Below are positions 26,600 through 35,993 of a stretch of 64,000 nt of DNA, piece by piece. The notes beneath the pieces were generated by a model. That model searched no databases and was not told the DNA's origin. It saw nothing but the letters and a program-made list of their open reading frames with translations. Source of the DNA: Clostridiales bacterium Firm_11 (lineage in GTDB: Bacteria; Bacillota; Clostridia; Christensenellales; Aristaeellaceae); NCBI GenBank assembly GCA_001604105.1, contig LVAQ01000022.1, positions 1-64,000 of the forward strand, written 5' to 3'. A program made the position numbers and the translations under genes. Numbering within the stretch: the stretch's first letter is position 1; each line of letters starts with the position of its first letter.

Positions 26600-27320
26600 C
26601 GCAGCCGTATGCAAACGCCTCCCGCCATTGCCCGAACCCCAGCCATAGGGAACCACGGTTTGGCATGCCCGCGGATGCCTTGCCTGTAAAGTGTGGTACA
26701 GCAAGGGCACGCATGCGCCAGAGCTGCTTCGCGCTCCCGCGCTGGATAACGCTGCGCTCCGCATCGCTTGCATGGGTTGAATCAACACGTATCGAAAAGC
26801 CATACAATGCGGTTGCCATGCCATGCGGAAAAACCGAACATGCAGCCGTATGCAAACGCCTTCCGCCATTGCCCGAACCCCAGCCATAGGGCACCACGGT
26901 TTTGGCATGCCCGCGGATGCTTTGCCTGTAAAGTGTGGTACAGCAAGACACGCAGCGCCAGTGCTGCTTCGCGCCCGCATTGGATAGCGCTGCATTCCGC
27001 ATCGCTTGCATGGGTTGAATCAACACGTATCGAAAAACCATACAATGCGGTTGCCATGCCATGCGGAAAAACCGAACATGCAGACACACGCAACCGCTTC
27101 CTTCCGACGTGCAAACCCTGTTAATGCAGTATCACGGTTTGTAGAACGCCCCTCCCAGTGCAATGCCTGCAAAGCGCGTGACAGCGCAGCGCCAGAGCTG
27201 CTTTACGCCCCCGCATTGGATAACGCTGTATTCCGCATCGCCTGCATGGGTTGAATCAACACGTATCGAAAAGCCATACAATGCGGTTGCTGTGGCAACC
27301 GGAACATGCATGGCTTTGCA
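26600..27320. repeat. Three-copy tandem repeat of about 240 bp
   Basis: Copies begin at 26601, 26842 and about 27080 (241 and 238 bp apart). Each includes CCACGGTTT, TGTAAAGTGTGGTACAGCAAG and ATCAACACGTATCGAAAA blocks, with the third copy more diverged. The open frames that cross it are repetitive and cysteine/histidine-rich and appear on both strands. The AT-rich stretch 26301-26599 before it probably holds regulatory DNA; 27321-27450 shows nothing. Confidence 0.85.
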
Positions 27321-27450
27321 TTTTATGCGGATGGATACTTGCGTTCTCGGCAGGCCACAAAGGCGACCAGCCGTACCGCCAAGGGGATTCCTCCCACCGC
27401 TCAACCAGCCACGGACGCGGCACGGCTAGGCGCGGCATGCCGCACACGCG

Positions 27451-27774
27451 CTACTTGGCCTTTTTCTTGCGGGGGGTGGGAATCGGTACGAGCGGTTCCA
27501 GCGTGGTGATCACGTTTACCGCGTGCTGGGCGTTTTCAATGTCCAGCACATAATGCTCTTTGGCGCCCACGTAGGGCAGGCCGCGCTGCGCATCGGCCAT
27601 GAATGGGGATATGGCGTCATGGATGCGGATGTATACGGTGTTATCACACACCAGCAGCAGGGGCTTTTCGTTCACATACACCATGTACTCGCCGAACATC
27701 TTGCGGGTGCGTATCTCCCCCGCCGGGGCGACCTGTTCACAGACAAACTGGACGTACTCGGGTGTTGAGGCCAT
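27451..27774 (-). CDS. TfoX N-terminal domain protein
   Basis: A 107-residue protein matching the TfoX/Sxy N-terminal domain. It has the early KMFGEYMVYVNEKPLLLVCDNTVYIRI core, the GLPYVGAKEHYVLD stretch and a lysine-rich tail. In Proteobacteria the full protein activates competence genes, but free-standing N-terminal domains are widespread and uncharacterised. The ATG has AAAGGAG eight bases upstream. It ends up 60 bases from the phosphoglucomutase gene on the same strand and may be cotranscribed with it. Confidence 0.88.
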   Translation of the reverse strand: MASTPEYVQFVCEQVAPAGEIRTRKMFGEYMVYVNEKPLLLVCDNTVYIRIHDAISPFMADAQRGLPYVGAKEHYVLDIENAQHAVNVITTLEPLVPIPTPRKKKAK

Positions 27775-27834
27775 GTTGCGCTCCTTTCGCCGCCTGCGGG
27801 CATAAGGTTTCAGGGAAGCCGGGCGGCCGTGTAT

Positions 27835-29556
27835 TTACCCTTTGAGGATGCTCTCCGCATCGGCGGTCAAAGCGGCCAGCAGCTTTTCCGCCTCTGCCAT
27901 TACGGGATGGTTTACGTTTACATACAGCTTGATCTTCGGCTCGGTGCCGCTGGGGCGCACGCACACAAAGTGCCCGCCATCCATGGCAAAATAGAGCACA
28001 TCGCTCTGGGAATAGGGCAGGGGCGCTACCTCGCCGGTTGCCAGCGTGGTTTTGGTGCCCGCCTGTATATCCAGTACGGCCTGCACCGCAACCCCGCCGA
28101 TTTCCCTTGGCGGCTCCCTGCGGATGCGCTCCATGGACTCGGCCATCAGCCGCAGGCCGTCCACGCCGGGCATGGTGGTGCTGACCACGCTTTCGAGGTA
28201 GTAGCCGTAGGTTTCGTAAATTTCCTGCATGACATCCGCCAGGGTTTTGCCCTTGGATTTGTAATAAGCGGCGGCCTCGGCGATGAGCAGGCTGGCGTTT
28301 ACGCCGTCCTTATCGCGCACAAAGGTGCTGGAAAGGTAGCCGTAGCTTTCTTCAAAGCCAAACAGGAAGGTATGGCTGCCCGTATCTTCCATCTGCTGGA
28401 TTTTTTCGCCTATGAATTTAAAGCCGGTAAGCGCGTCAAACAGCGCCACGCCGTGCGCATCGCAGATGGGTTTGGCAAGCTGCGTGGACACGATGGATTT
28501 GACCACCGCGCCGTTTGCGGGCAAGGTGCCGTTTTTCTTTTTGCTGGAGAGGATGTAGTAGAGCATCAGGCAGCCGATCTGGTTGCCTGTGAGCAGGCGG
28601 AACTCGCCGCTTTGCTCGCGCACGGCCACGCCCAGGCGGTCACAATCCGGGTCGGTGGCAAAGCACACCTCCGCGCCCACCTCGTTTGCCAGCGCAATGG
28701 CCAGCGTAAACGCGCTGGGATCCTCCGGGTTTGGCACCTTGACGGTGCTAAAATCCGGATCGGGCATCTCCTGCTCTTTAACCACGCTCACATTGGTAAT
28801 GCCGATTTCCCGCAGGATGCGGCGCACCGGCACATTGCCGCTGCCGTGGATGGGCGTATAGACGATTTTGAGCGTCTTCCCCTCTTCCCGTACAATGGCG
28901 GGGTTGATGGAGAGGGTCTTGACGCGGCGGATGTACTCATCATCCACATCCGCATTGCCGATGATGGTCAACAAGCCCTGCGCTTTGGCGGCTTCTTCGG
29001 ATATATGCTTTGCATCCAGAATGCCCAACGCGTCGATGGCAGCGGTAACGGCCTCGGCGGGTTCGGGGCCTATTTGCGCGCCGTCGGGCCCGTAGACCTT
29101 ATAGCCGTTGTATTGGGAGGGATTGTGGCTGGCGGTGATCACCACGCCCGCATCCGCCTGCAAATAGCGAACGCCAAAGGATAGCAGCGCCACAGGGCGC
29201 AGCGCGTCAAAAAGTTTGGCGTGGATGCCGTTGGCCGCCAGCACGAGGGCGGTTTCCATGGCGAACTCCGGGCTCATGCGGCGGCTATCGTAAGCGATGA
29301 CCACAGAAGGGTTTTGCGTTTGGGCATTGAGGTAATTGGCCAGCCCCTGTGTGGCGCGGCGCACGGTATACACGTTCATGCGGTTATCGCCCGCGCCCAG
29401 GATGCCGCGCATGCCCGCGGTGCCAAAGCTCAAATTGGTATAGAAGCGATCTTCAATCTCTTTTTCATTGCCGGATAGGGCAGTCAGTTCCGCGATGGTG
29501 GCGGGGTCATCCGAAAGGGTGTGTAACCAACCTTCATAGGCCTGTCGGTAGTTCAT
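27835..29556 (-). CDS. pgcA: Phosphoglucomutase/phosphomannomutase
   Basis: A 573-residue alpha-D-phosphohexomutase that interconverts glucose-1-phosphate and glucose-6-phosphate. The catalytic phosphoserine loop (TASHNPSQYNGYK) is near residue 140, the metal-binding loop DPDCDR near 300, the sugar-binding GFEESYGYL loop near 393, and the phosphate-binding RPSGTEPK near the C-terminus. The length and N-terminus match the Bacillota PgcA type. The ATG follows AAAGGAG. It links the glycogen phosphorylase product to glycolysis and could also supply cell-wall precursor synthesis. Confidence 0.94.
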   Translation of the reverse strand: MNYRQAYEGWLHTLSDDPATIAELTALSGNEKEIEDRFYTNLSFGTAGMRGILGAGDNRMNVYTVRRATQGLANYLNAQTQNPSVVIAYDSRRMSPEFAMETALVLAANGIHAKLFDALRPVALLSFGVRYLQADAGVVITASHNPSQYNGYKVYGPDGAQIGPEPAEAVTAAIDALGILDAKHISEEAAKAQGLLTIIGNADVDDEYIRRVKTLSINPAIVREEGKTLKIVYTPIHGSGNVPVRRILREIGITNVSVVKEQEMPDPDFSTVKVPNPEDPSAFTLAIALANEVGAEVCFATDPDCDRLGVAVREQSGEFRLLTGNQIGCLMLYYILSSKKKNGTLPANGAVVKSIVSTQLAKPICDAHGVALFDALTGFKFIGEKIQQMEDTGSHTFLFGFEESYGYLSSTFVRDKDGVNASLLIAEAAAYYKSKGKTLADVMQEIYETYGYYLESVVSTTMPGVDGLRLMAESMERIRREPPREIGGVAVQAVLDIQAGTKTTLATGEVAPLPYSQSDVLYFAMDGGHFVCVRPSGTEPKIKLYVNVNHPVMAEAEKLLAALTADAESILKG

Positions 29557-29631
29557 AGGAAGGCTCCTTTCCGTGGTGGGGATAGGGCGAAAAAGGACGG
29601 CCGCGTGGTTGCCGCCGTTGGTGGTATGGTT

Positions 29632-29661
29632 ATTATACTGTTTTTGGTGTGGGTTTGTAAA
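29632..29661 (-). promoter_or_regulatory. Promoter of the phosphoglucomutase gene
   Basis: On the minus strand TTTACA (29656-29661), 18 bp, TATAAT (29632-29637), some 75 bases before the start. The rest of this 378-base divergent gap shows no gene. Confidence 0.65.
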
Positions 29662-29846
29662 CGGGGGGCAGAAAGATGGAGGGGAATGCGAACGATGGGA
29701 AAGCGCTGCGTGCTTTGGTGGGGTTTGGAGGAAGGCGCAGTGTTGCGCGTAAAGAAAGATGGGCAGGTGGGGTGAGCGTGGCGCGGGCGTTTAGGGGGGA
29801 TGGAGACCGCTACATGGCAATGCAACACTCGCGCATTCACCCACCC

Positions 29847-29875
29847 TTGCGCCCGCCCGTCAAATAGCGTACAAT
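29847..29875 (+). promoter_or_regulatory. Promoter of mnmG
   Basis: TTGCGC (29847-29852), 17 bp, TACAAT (29870-29875), about 60 bases before the start codon. Confidence 0.6.
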
Positions 29876-29934
29876 ACCCCTGCGCCGGGTTTTGACCGCG
29901 CAATTTACCTACATAAAAGGATGTAAACATACGC

Positions 29935-31818
29935 ATGGATGTAATTGTAATCGGCGGGGGGCACGCGGGGTGTGAAGCCGCGCTGGCCTGCGCCCGTATG
30001 GGACTGGAAACGCTGCTGATGACGCTGGATTTGGGCAGCATCGCGCTGATGCCCTGCAACCCCGCCATCGGCGGCACAGGCAAGGGGCACCTGGTGCGTG
30101 AGGTGGATGCGCTGGGCGGGCAGATGGGGCTGACCATCGACCGTACTTTTTTGCAGAGCCGCATGCTCAACCGCGGCAAAGGCCCCGCGGTGCACAGCCT
30201 GCGCGCGCAGGCGGATAAACGCCGCTATCAGGAGGATATGCTCCAAACCCTGTTTGCCACCGAGCACCTGACCATCCGCCAAAGCGAAGCGATGGATATT
30301 GTGACCCACGGCGGGCAGGTATCCGGCGTCACCACCATGACGGGAGAAACCATCCCCTGCCGCGCGGCCATCGTGTGCGGCGGCGTGTACTTAAAAAGCC
30401 GCATCATCATCGGGGAATACAGCAAGGACAGCGGCCCGCAGGGGCTTTTGCGGGCGGAGGGGCTCAGCCCCGCGCTGGAAGGCCTCGGCTTTGCCCTGCG
30501 CCGCTTCAAAACCGGCACGCCTGCCCGTATCGATGTGCGCAGCATTGATTTTGACCAGATGGAACCGCAGGAGGGCGATGATCCCATTACGCCGTTTTCT
30601 TTCCTGACGGCGGCGGGGCTTGCGCAAAGCGGCGTGCATTTTCCGCTGACCAACAGGAGCCGCTGCTACCTGACCTATACCAATGAAGAAACCCACCGCA
30701 TCATCCGCGAAAACCTGCACCTTTCCCCCATGGTGCGCGGGGAGATCAAAGGCACGGGCGCGCGCTACTGCCCCAGCATTGAAGATAAGATACGCCGATT
30801 TCCGGATAAGGACAGGCATCAGATTTTTCTGGAGCCAGAAGGGCTTACCTCGCCCGAATGGTACGCGCAGGGGCTTAGCTCCAGCCTGCCCGAGCGTGTG
30901 CAGTGGCCCATGTACCGCACGCTGCCCGGCCTTGCCCGCGCGGTGCTGGTGCGGCTTGCGTACGCCATCGAGTATGATTGCATCGACCCCACCGAGCTTG
31001 CCCTCACGCTGGAGAGCCGCCGCATCCCCGGGCTATACTTTGCCGGGCAGGTGAACGGCACCAGCGGGTATGAAGAAGCCGCCGCGCAGGGGCTGCTGGC
31101 CGGCATCAACGCCGCCTGCAAGCTGCTGGGCAAGGCGCCGCTTATCCTCACGCGGGATATGGCTTACATCGGCGTGATGGTGGATGATTTGACCGTCAAA
31201 GGCGTGGACGAACCCTACCGCATGATGACCAGCCGCGCCGAGTACCGCCTGCTGCTTCGGCAGGATAACGCCGATCTGCGCCTGACGGAGCTGGGCGTAA
31301 ACGTAGGGCTGGCGGGCAAAGAACGCCTGACGCTGCTGGATACAAAAAGGCGGGATACCGCCAGACTCATGGATACCCTCGCCGGACTTCGCTTTAACGC
31401 CACGCCCGAGCGCAACGCCTGGCTTAGCGCGCAGGGCGAAACGCCAAACGAGCTTAGTTACACCGCGCAGGAGCTGCTGCGCCGCCCCGCCGTGACCCTA
31501 AATGCCCTTGCCGAACTTGCCCCGCCGCTTGCGCAGGCCAGCGAGGAAGCGTGTTTGCAGGCGGAGCTTTCCATTAAGTATGAAGGCTATCTGGAAAAAG
31601 AGCGCCAGCAGGTGCACCGCGCCCGGGAGATGGAAGATTGGCTGATCCCCGAGGATTTAGACTATGCGGCCATCCCCAGCCTGCGCATTGAAGCGCGCCA
31701 GAAGCTCATGGCCAGAAAACCCCGAAGCTTAAGCCAGGCAGGCAGGATACCCGGTGTGAACCCCGCGGATGTGGCCGTTTTGATGGTGTGGCTCAAGAAG
31801 TTGCGGGGGGAAGGGTAA
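29935..31818 (+). CDS. mnmG: tRNA uridine-5-carboxymethylaminomethyl modification enzyme MnmG
   Basis: A 627-residue FAD-dependent enzyme that, with MnmE, modifies the wobble uridine of certain tRNAs. The dinucleotide motif GGGHAG is at residues 7-12, followed by the family's [27 protein letters not shown] segment (about 39-61) and a C-terminal helical domain with [15 protein letters not shown]. The length is normal. The AAAAGGA ribosome site lies 13 bases from the ATG, somewhat far. Neither mnmE nor rsmG is adjacent, although the trio is commonly clustered near the origin in Bacillota. Confidence 0.97.
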   Translation: MDVIVIGGGHAGCEAALACARMGLETLLMTLDLGSIALMPCNPAIGGTGKGHLVREVDALGGQMGLTIDRTFLQSRMLNRGKGPAVHSLRAQADKRRYQEDMLQTLFATEHLTIRQSEAMDIVTHGGQVSGVTTMTGETIPCRAAIVCGGVYLKSRIIIGEYSKDSGPQGLLRAEGLSPALEGLGFALRRFKTGTPARIDVRSIDFDQMEPQEGDDPITPFSFLTAAGLAQSGVHFPLTNRSRCYLTYTNEETHRIIRENLHLSPMVRGEIKGTGARYCPSIEDKIRRFPDKDRHQIFLEPEGLTSPEWYAQGLSSSLPERVQWPMYRTLPGLARAVLVRLAYAIEYDCIDPTELALTLESRRIPGLYFAGQVNGTSGYEEAAAQGLLAGINAACKLLGKAPLILTRDMAYIGVMVDDLTVKGVDEPYRMMTSRAEYRLLLRQDNADLRLTELGVNVGLAGKERLTLLDTKRRDTARLMDTLAGLRFNATPERNAWLSAQGETPNELSYTAQELLRRPAVTLNALAELAPPLAQASEEACLQAELSIKYEGYLEKERQQVHRAREMEDWLIPEDLDYAAIPSLRIEARQKLMARKPRSLSQAGRIPGVNPADVAVLMVWLKKLRGEG

Positions 31819-31936
31819 GGGGGAGCGTCGCCTTTTGATAAAAGCGCTTACGACGGAGGCCAGAGCAATTGCTATTTGGTTTAGGTCTGTGATAAGATAA
31901 TTGCAGTTGTAGTGTTGGGAAAGGGGTTCATGCGAT

Positions 31937-33013
31937 ATGCAAAAGCAAGCAATCATGCCATATGATACCGCGCTGACACCGCCTGTTCCCGCTATGCGCT
32001 ATACCGATATCGAATTGTTCGCAGGTGCCGGCGGGCTCTCTCTGGGTATTGAGAAAGCAGGATTTGATACAATTGCCTTGATTGAGGTTGACAAAGACGC
32101 GGCTTCAACGCTTAAAGAGAATCGCCCCTCTTGGAATGTTATCCACGATGATATAGCGAACATCTCCTCGCTTGACCTGTCAAAATTCTTCAAGATTCCT
32201 GTAGGGGCACTCGATCTATTATCTGGTGGCGCGCCATGCCAGTCTTTCTCCTATGCTGGCAAGCGGCTGGGTCTTGAGGACACAAGAGGGACGCTCTTTT
32301 ATCATTTTGCGCTATTCCTGAAGAAGCTGCAACCCAGAACTTTCTTATTTGAAAATGTTCGCGGTTTACTAACCCATAACCATGGGAATACGTACCAGAC
32401 CATTTTGGATATTTTTGCAGAGACAGGCTATACCATCCAAGTAAAGGTGTTGAACGCATGGGATTATGGCGTTGCCCAGAAGCGAGAGCGTTTGATTACC
32501 ATCGGTATTCGTAACGATTTAACGGATAAGATCAAAATCGATTTTCCATCACCGCATCAATATAAACCCGTTCTGCGAGACGTACTTGAGAATGTCCCTT
32601 CGAGTGATGGCACAGCGTATTCTGAATATAAGCGCAAGATATTCGAGTTGGTACCACCCGGCGGCTATTGGCGCGATATCCCCGTGGATATCGCAAAAGA
32701 ATATATGAAAAGCTGCTGGAATATGGGCGGTGGAAGAACTGGAATCCTGCGGCGGTTAAAGCTTGACGAACCATCGCTTACGGTGTTGACTTCCCCATCG
32801 CAAAAGCAAACGGATCGATGCCACCCCTTGGAACCTCGCCCCTTTACAGTGAGAGAAAATGCACGCATTCAATGTTTCCCAGATGATTGGGTGTTTTGCG
32901 GCAGCGTGGGTAGCCAGTATAAGCAAGTTGGCAACGCTGTGCCTGTATTGCTTGCGTATGAAGTAGCAAGTGAAATCTATAAAGGATTGGGGCGCGCGCA
33001 ATGTGGGGATTGA
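31937..33013 (+). CDS. DNA (cytosine-5) methyltransferase, Sau96I/Eco47II type
   Basis: A 358-residue C5-cytosine methyltransferase. Motif I is FAGAGGLS (28-35), the catalytic PCQ is at 100-102 (Cys101), then ENV, QKRERL, and GNAVP near the C-terminus; the target-recognition region between them contains TSPSQKQTDRCHP. This region resembles methylases of GGNCC/GGWCC specificity. The gene is visibly AT-richer than its neighbours. Its end overlaps the endonuclease start by 13 bases, so translation is probably coupled. It protects the host DNA from the endonuclease. Exact specificity is an inference from family resemblance. Confidence 0.94.
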   Translation: MQKQAIMPYDTALTPPVPAMRYTDIELFAGAGGLSLGIEKAGFDTIALIEVDKDAASTLKENRPSWNVIHDDIANISSLDLSKFFKIPVGALDLLSGGAPCQSFSYAGKRLGLEDTRGTLFYHFALFLKKLQPRTFLFENVRGLLTHNHGNTYQTILDIFAETGYTIQVKVLNAWDYGVAQKRERLITIGIRNDLTDKIKIDFPSPHQYKPVLRDVLENVPSSDGTAYSEYKRKIFELVPPGGYWRDIPVDIAKEYMKSCWNMGGGRTGILRRLKLDEPSLTVLTSPSQKQTDRCHPLEPRPFTVRENARIQCFPDDWVFCGSVGSQYKQVGNAVPVLLAYEVASEIYKGLGRAQCGD

Positions 33014-33789
33014 GTTTTATTGCGGAAGCGGATTTCATCAAACATATTCAGCTTACCATACAACAATACGGCGAAAAACTTGCGCCCTACGATTTAGCGA
33101 AGTTCAACAGCAATATTGTTGACCCCATCAAGTTGATTTTTGATAAATCGGTCTATCAATACAGCTGGGAAGAGATTATCAAAAATGAAATTTCACGGCA
33201 ACGTGATAAATCCAACAACAATGATATTGGATACTTTCATCAGCGGATATTTCAGTATATCGCCGGATGTACTGTGCCTGCCGCAGGGTGGGATGTTATT
33301 TTTGCCAAAGATGGCGGCATAACACTGCCCGATGGTGATCGGGTGAGAACGGTCTATGTAGAGATGAAAAACAAGCATAACACAATGAACTCTGCTTCAA
33401 GCAGCAAGACATATATGAAAATGCAAGGGCAGTTGCTGGCGGATGACGATTGTGCCTGCTTTTTGGTGGAGGCTATTGCCAAACGATCACAGAACATCAC
33501 CTGGGCAGTAAGCGTGGATGGCACAAAGCAAAAGCATCGCCGCATACGGCGTGTGAGCATGGATGAATTTTATCACATTGTAACTGGTCAAACGGACGCT
33601 TTTGCACAGATGTGCCTGGCCTTGCCACAAGCCATCGATGAAGTTGTTAAAACCTCCGATGCCGTGGCAATACCCAACGATAGCGTTATTGATGAACTTC
33701 GGTCGCTTGCGAAAACTGAGAATGGATCCTTTTCGCTTGCTTTGTATATGCTGGGGTTCGGCTCCTATATTGGGTTCAAGCGGGAATAA
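33001..33789 (+). CDS. Type II restriction endonuclease, Eco47II/Sau96I family
   Basis: A 262-residue protein resembling the Eco47II endonuclease family over its full length. Diagnostic stretches are FNSNIVDPIKLIFDK, EEIIKNEISRQRDKSNNN, GWDVIFAKDG and VYVEMKNKHNTMN; the last contains an acidic-x-Lys pattern typical of a nuclease active site. The family cuts GGNCC. It starts inside the 3' end of the methyltransferase gene (13-base overlap) and shares its lower GC content. There is no frameshift or truncation, so the pair is probably active. Recognition sequence GGNCC is predicted, not proven. Confidence 0.9.
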   Translation: MWGLSFIAEADFIKHIQLTIQQYGEKLAPYDLAKFNSNIVDPIKLIFDKSVYQYSWEEIIKNEISRQRDKSNNNDIGYFHQRIFQYIAGCTVPAAGWDVIFAKDGGITLPDGDRVRTVYVEMKNKHNTMNSASSSKTYMKMQGQLLADDDCACFLVEAIAKRSQNITWAVSVDGTKQKHRRIRRVSMDEFYHIVTGQTDAFAQMCLALPQAIDEVVKTSDAVAIPNDSVIDELRSLAKTENGSFSLALYMLGFGSYIGFKRE

Positions 33790-33830
33790 ACCGACAGCCG
33801 AAACCATTCACGGTTGCTGCTGTCGGTTTA
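33787..33830 (+). terminator. Stem-loop at the end of the restriction gene
   Basis: TAAACCGACAGC (33787-33798, including the stop codon) pairs with GCTGTCGGTTTA (33819-33830), a 12-bp stem with a 20-base loop. Confidence 0.65.
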
Positions 33831-33891
33831 TATTGATTTGGTAAAAACTAAGGATAGGAATCAAGAGTCTATTGTGTTATATACTGTGTTT

Positions 33892-33939
33892 GGCAACTTC
33901 AGCTGTTTATCTTGAGGAGAGACAGTGAAGTTGCCTTTT
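33892..33939 (+). terminator. Intrinsic terminator between restriction and peptidase genes
   Basis: GGCAACTTCA (33892-33901) pairs with TGAAGTTGCC (33926-33935), followed by TTTT. It is at the very end of the convergent M42 gene. Confidence 0.65.
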
Positions 33940-34928
33940 CACGCCCCCAAATACCCCAGCAGCACCTTTTCCGCGCCCTCAACATCCCGCATATCCACCA
34001 CTTCGCAGGCGCTGTGCACATAGCGGCACGGCACGCTTACGGTGCATACGGGCATGCCGCCGCGGCTCAGCTGCATCGCGCCGGCATCGGTACCGCCAAA
34101 GGGCAGCACTTCCCGCTGCACAGCCACGCCCGCCTTGGCGGCGGCCGCGTGCAGCTCGTTTACCAGCGCGGGGTTAGAGATGCTGCGCGCGTTCATCACC
34201 ACGATGGTGGGGCCTTCGCCCAGGTTCACGGCCACACGGCGCTCTTCCGGCGTATCGCCCGTTAAGGTAACATCCAGCGCGATGCCCACATCCGGCTGTA
34301 CGCTGTAGGCGCTGGTGGTGGCGCCGCGCAGGCCTACTTCTTCCTGTGTGGTGAAAACGGCGATTACCGTATCCTTGATGGGCGGCAGCTTTTGCAGGAT
34401 GCTCACCAGCAGCGCGCAGGCCATGCGGTCATCCATGGCGGGGCTGGCCAGGCGGTGGGCGCCCATTTTGAAGGTATCTTCCGCGTATACGGCCACATCG
34501 CCAAGGGAGATCAGGCTGAGCGCCTCGGCTTCGTTTGCGGCGCCGATGTCGATGTAAAACGTGCGCAGGCTGGTGGTTTCGCCCGGCTTTAGGGGCTGCT
34601 CATGAAGCACGCCCATCACGCCGTTTGCAAACTTGACGCGGCGCGTGCGGCTGTTGGCAGGGGAAATGCCGCCGATGTTGCTTACGCGCAGGTAGCCTTC
34701 TTTTTCCACATGGGTCACCACCAGCCCGATTTGATCCATATGTGCGGCCAGCATAATGCGCTTGCCGTTTGGGTCGGTGCCTTTTTTTTCGCAGATGAGG
34801 TTGCCCAGCGCGTCACGGCGGATGCTGTCCACCTTGCCGGCAAGCAGGGTTTCGATTTCGGCGGCCACAAGCTCCTCACGGCCGGAAGGGCCATAGATGC
34901 CCGTCAGTTTTTGAATCAGTTGCTCCAC
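33939..34928 (-). CDS. M42 family metallopeptidase (third of three)
   Basis: A 329-residue dinuclear-metal aminopeptidase or endoglucanase-like protein of family M42. It has the metal His in AAHMDQIG near residue 65, the central Asp in AMDDRMAC, the catalytic pair in TTQEEVGLRGA, a second Asp in ALDVTLTGD, and the last His in CRYVHSACEV. Such enzymes trim peptides in the cytosol, often as dodecamers. It starts 36 bases after the stop of the preceding M42 gene, so it is probably in the same transcript. The substrate preference of the three paralogues may differ but cannot be read here. Confidence 0.92.
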   Translation of the reverse strand: MEQLIQKLTGIYGPSGREELVAAEIETLLAGKVDSIRRDALGNLICEKKGTDPNGKRIMLAAHMDQIGLVVTHVEKEGYLRVSNIGGISPANSRTRRVKFANGVMGVLHEQPLKPGETTSLRTFYIDIGAANEAEALSLISLGDVAVYAEDTFKMGAHRLASPAMDDRMACALLVSILQKLPPIKDTVIAVFTTQEEVGLRGATTSAYSVQPDVGIALDVTLTGDTPEERRVAVNLGEGPTIVVMNARSISNPALVNELHAAAAKAGVAVQREVLPFGGTDAGAMQLSRGGMPVCTVSVPCRYVHSACEVVDMRDVEGAEKVLLGYLGA

Positions 34929-34964
34929 GGAGGGATCATCCTTTCTATGGTAGGCGCTGCACGC

Positions 34965-35993
34965 TTACAGATTTTCCAGAAACGCGCGTGTGAGGGATTC
35001 CTGCGCGGCCATGTCGCGCAGCGCGCAAACGGATGTGGGGCTGTGGATGTTGCGGCAGGGTACGGATAGCACCACCGTGCGCGAACCCGCGCCCGCGCGT
35101 TGCAGCGCGCCCGCGTCATTGCCACCCGATACAAACTGCTTAACCTGATGCGGGATGGCTTTCTCCTTGCCCAGTGCAAGCATGGTGCGGTATAGCTGGC
35201 TATCCGCCAGGGACGCCGTATCCATAAAGGAAACGCAAACCCCCTGCCCTACGCGGCATACCTGCAAGGCTTCGGGAATTTCGCCCAAATCATTGGCGGC
35301 GGTGGTTTCCAACACCACGGCGATATCCGGCTGCACGCGGTAGCCCGCGCTGGTCGCGCCGCGCAGACCCACCTCCTCCTGGCTGGTAAAGGCAAATACC
35401 AGCTCGCCCGCGTAAGGCGCGTCCAGCAGGTTGAGCAGGTTCCAGACGCCCACGCGGTCATCCAGCGCTTTGGCGTACACAAGCCCCTCGCCAAAGGGGG
35501 TATAAGGCGTATCAAAGGTAACCAGCGTGCCCGCGGGCGCCATACGCTCGGCCTCGGCCTTGTCTTTGGCGCCGATGTCGATAAACAACTGCTCGATGGG
35601 CAGCACATGCTTGCGGTCTTCCGGCGATTGCTGATGAATCGCCATCGCGCCGATCACGCCTGCCAGCGCGGGCTTTTCCGGCGTGTCATAGCCCACGCGC
35701 ACGCGCTTGCTCACCAGCACGCGGCTGTCCACCCCGCCCAGCGCGCGAAAGCGCAGCAGGCCGTCTTCGGTGGCGGATACAACCAGCAGTCCCACTTCAT
35801 CCATGTGGGCGGCCAGCATCACGCGCGGCTTTCCCGGGTCGCTACCCTTGCGGGTGGCAATCACGCTGCCCAGCCCATCCAGCGCCAGCGCGTCTTCGCC
35901 CAGCTTTGCGGCGCAGGCGTCCCACACCATACGGCGGATGTGCTCTTCACGCCCGCTTACGCCCTGCGCTTCACAGAGGGTTTTTAAATCCAT
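34965..35993 (-). CDS. M42 family metallopeptidase (second of three)
   Basis: A 342-residue M42 peptidase with the same ordered motifs: AAHMDEVG, KALDDRVGV, TSQEEVGLRGA, LETTAAND and CRNIHSPTS. It differs from the third in having LETT rather than LDVT around the metal-binding acid. The start overlaps the end of the first M42 gene by 10 bases, which implies translational coupling. Family function is aminopeptidase; the specificity of this copy is unknown. Confidence 0.92.
   Translation of the reverse strand: MDLKTLCEAQGVSGREEHIRRMVWDACAAKLGEDALALDGLGSVIATRKGSDPGKPRVMLAAHMDEVGLLVVSATEDGLLRFRALGGVDSRVLVSKRVRVGYDTPEKPALAGVIGAMAIHQQSPEDRKHVLPIEQLFIDIGAKDKAEAERMAPAGTLVTFDTPYTPFGEGLVYAKALDDRVGVWNLLNLLDAPYAGELVFAFTSQEEVGLRGATSAGYRVQPDIAVVLETTAANDLGEIPEALQVCRVGQGVCVSFMDTASLADSQLYRTMLALGKEKAIPHQVKQFVSGGNDAGALQRAGAGSRTVVLSVPCRNIHSPTSVCALRDMAAQESLTRAFLENL

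Noticed and set aside
26022..26648. 208-residue plus-strand open frame across the AraC start and its promoter
   Set aside because: Antisense to AraC, crosses an AT-rich regulatory region and ends in repeat sequence; no ribosome site.
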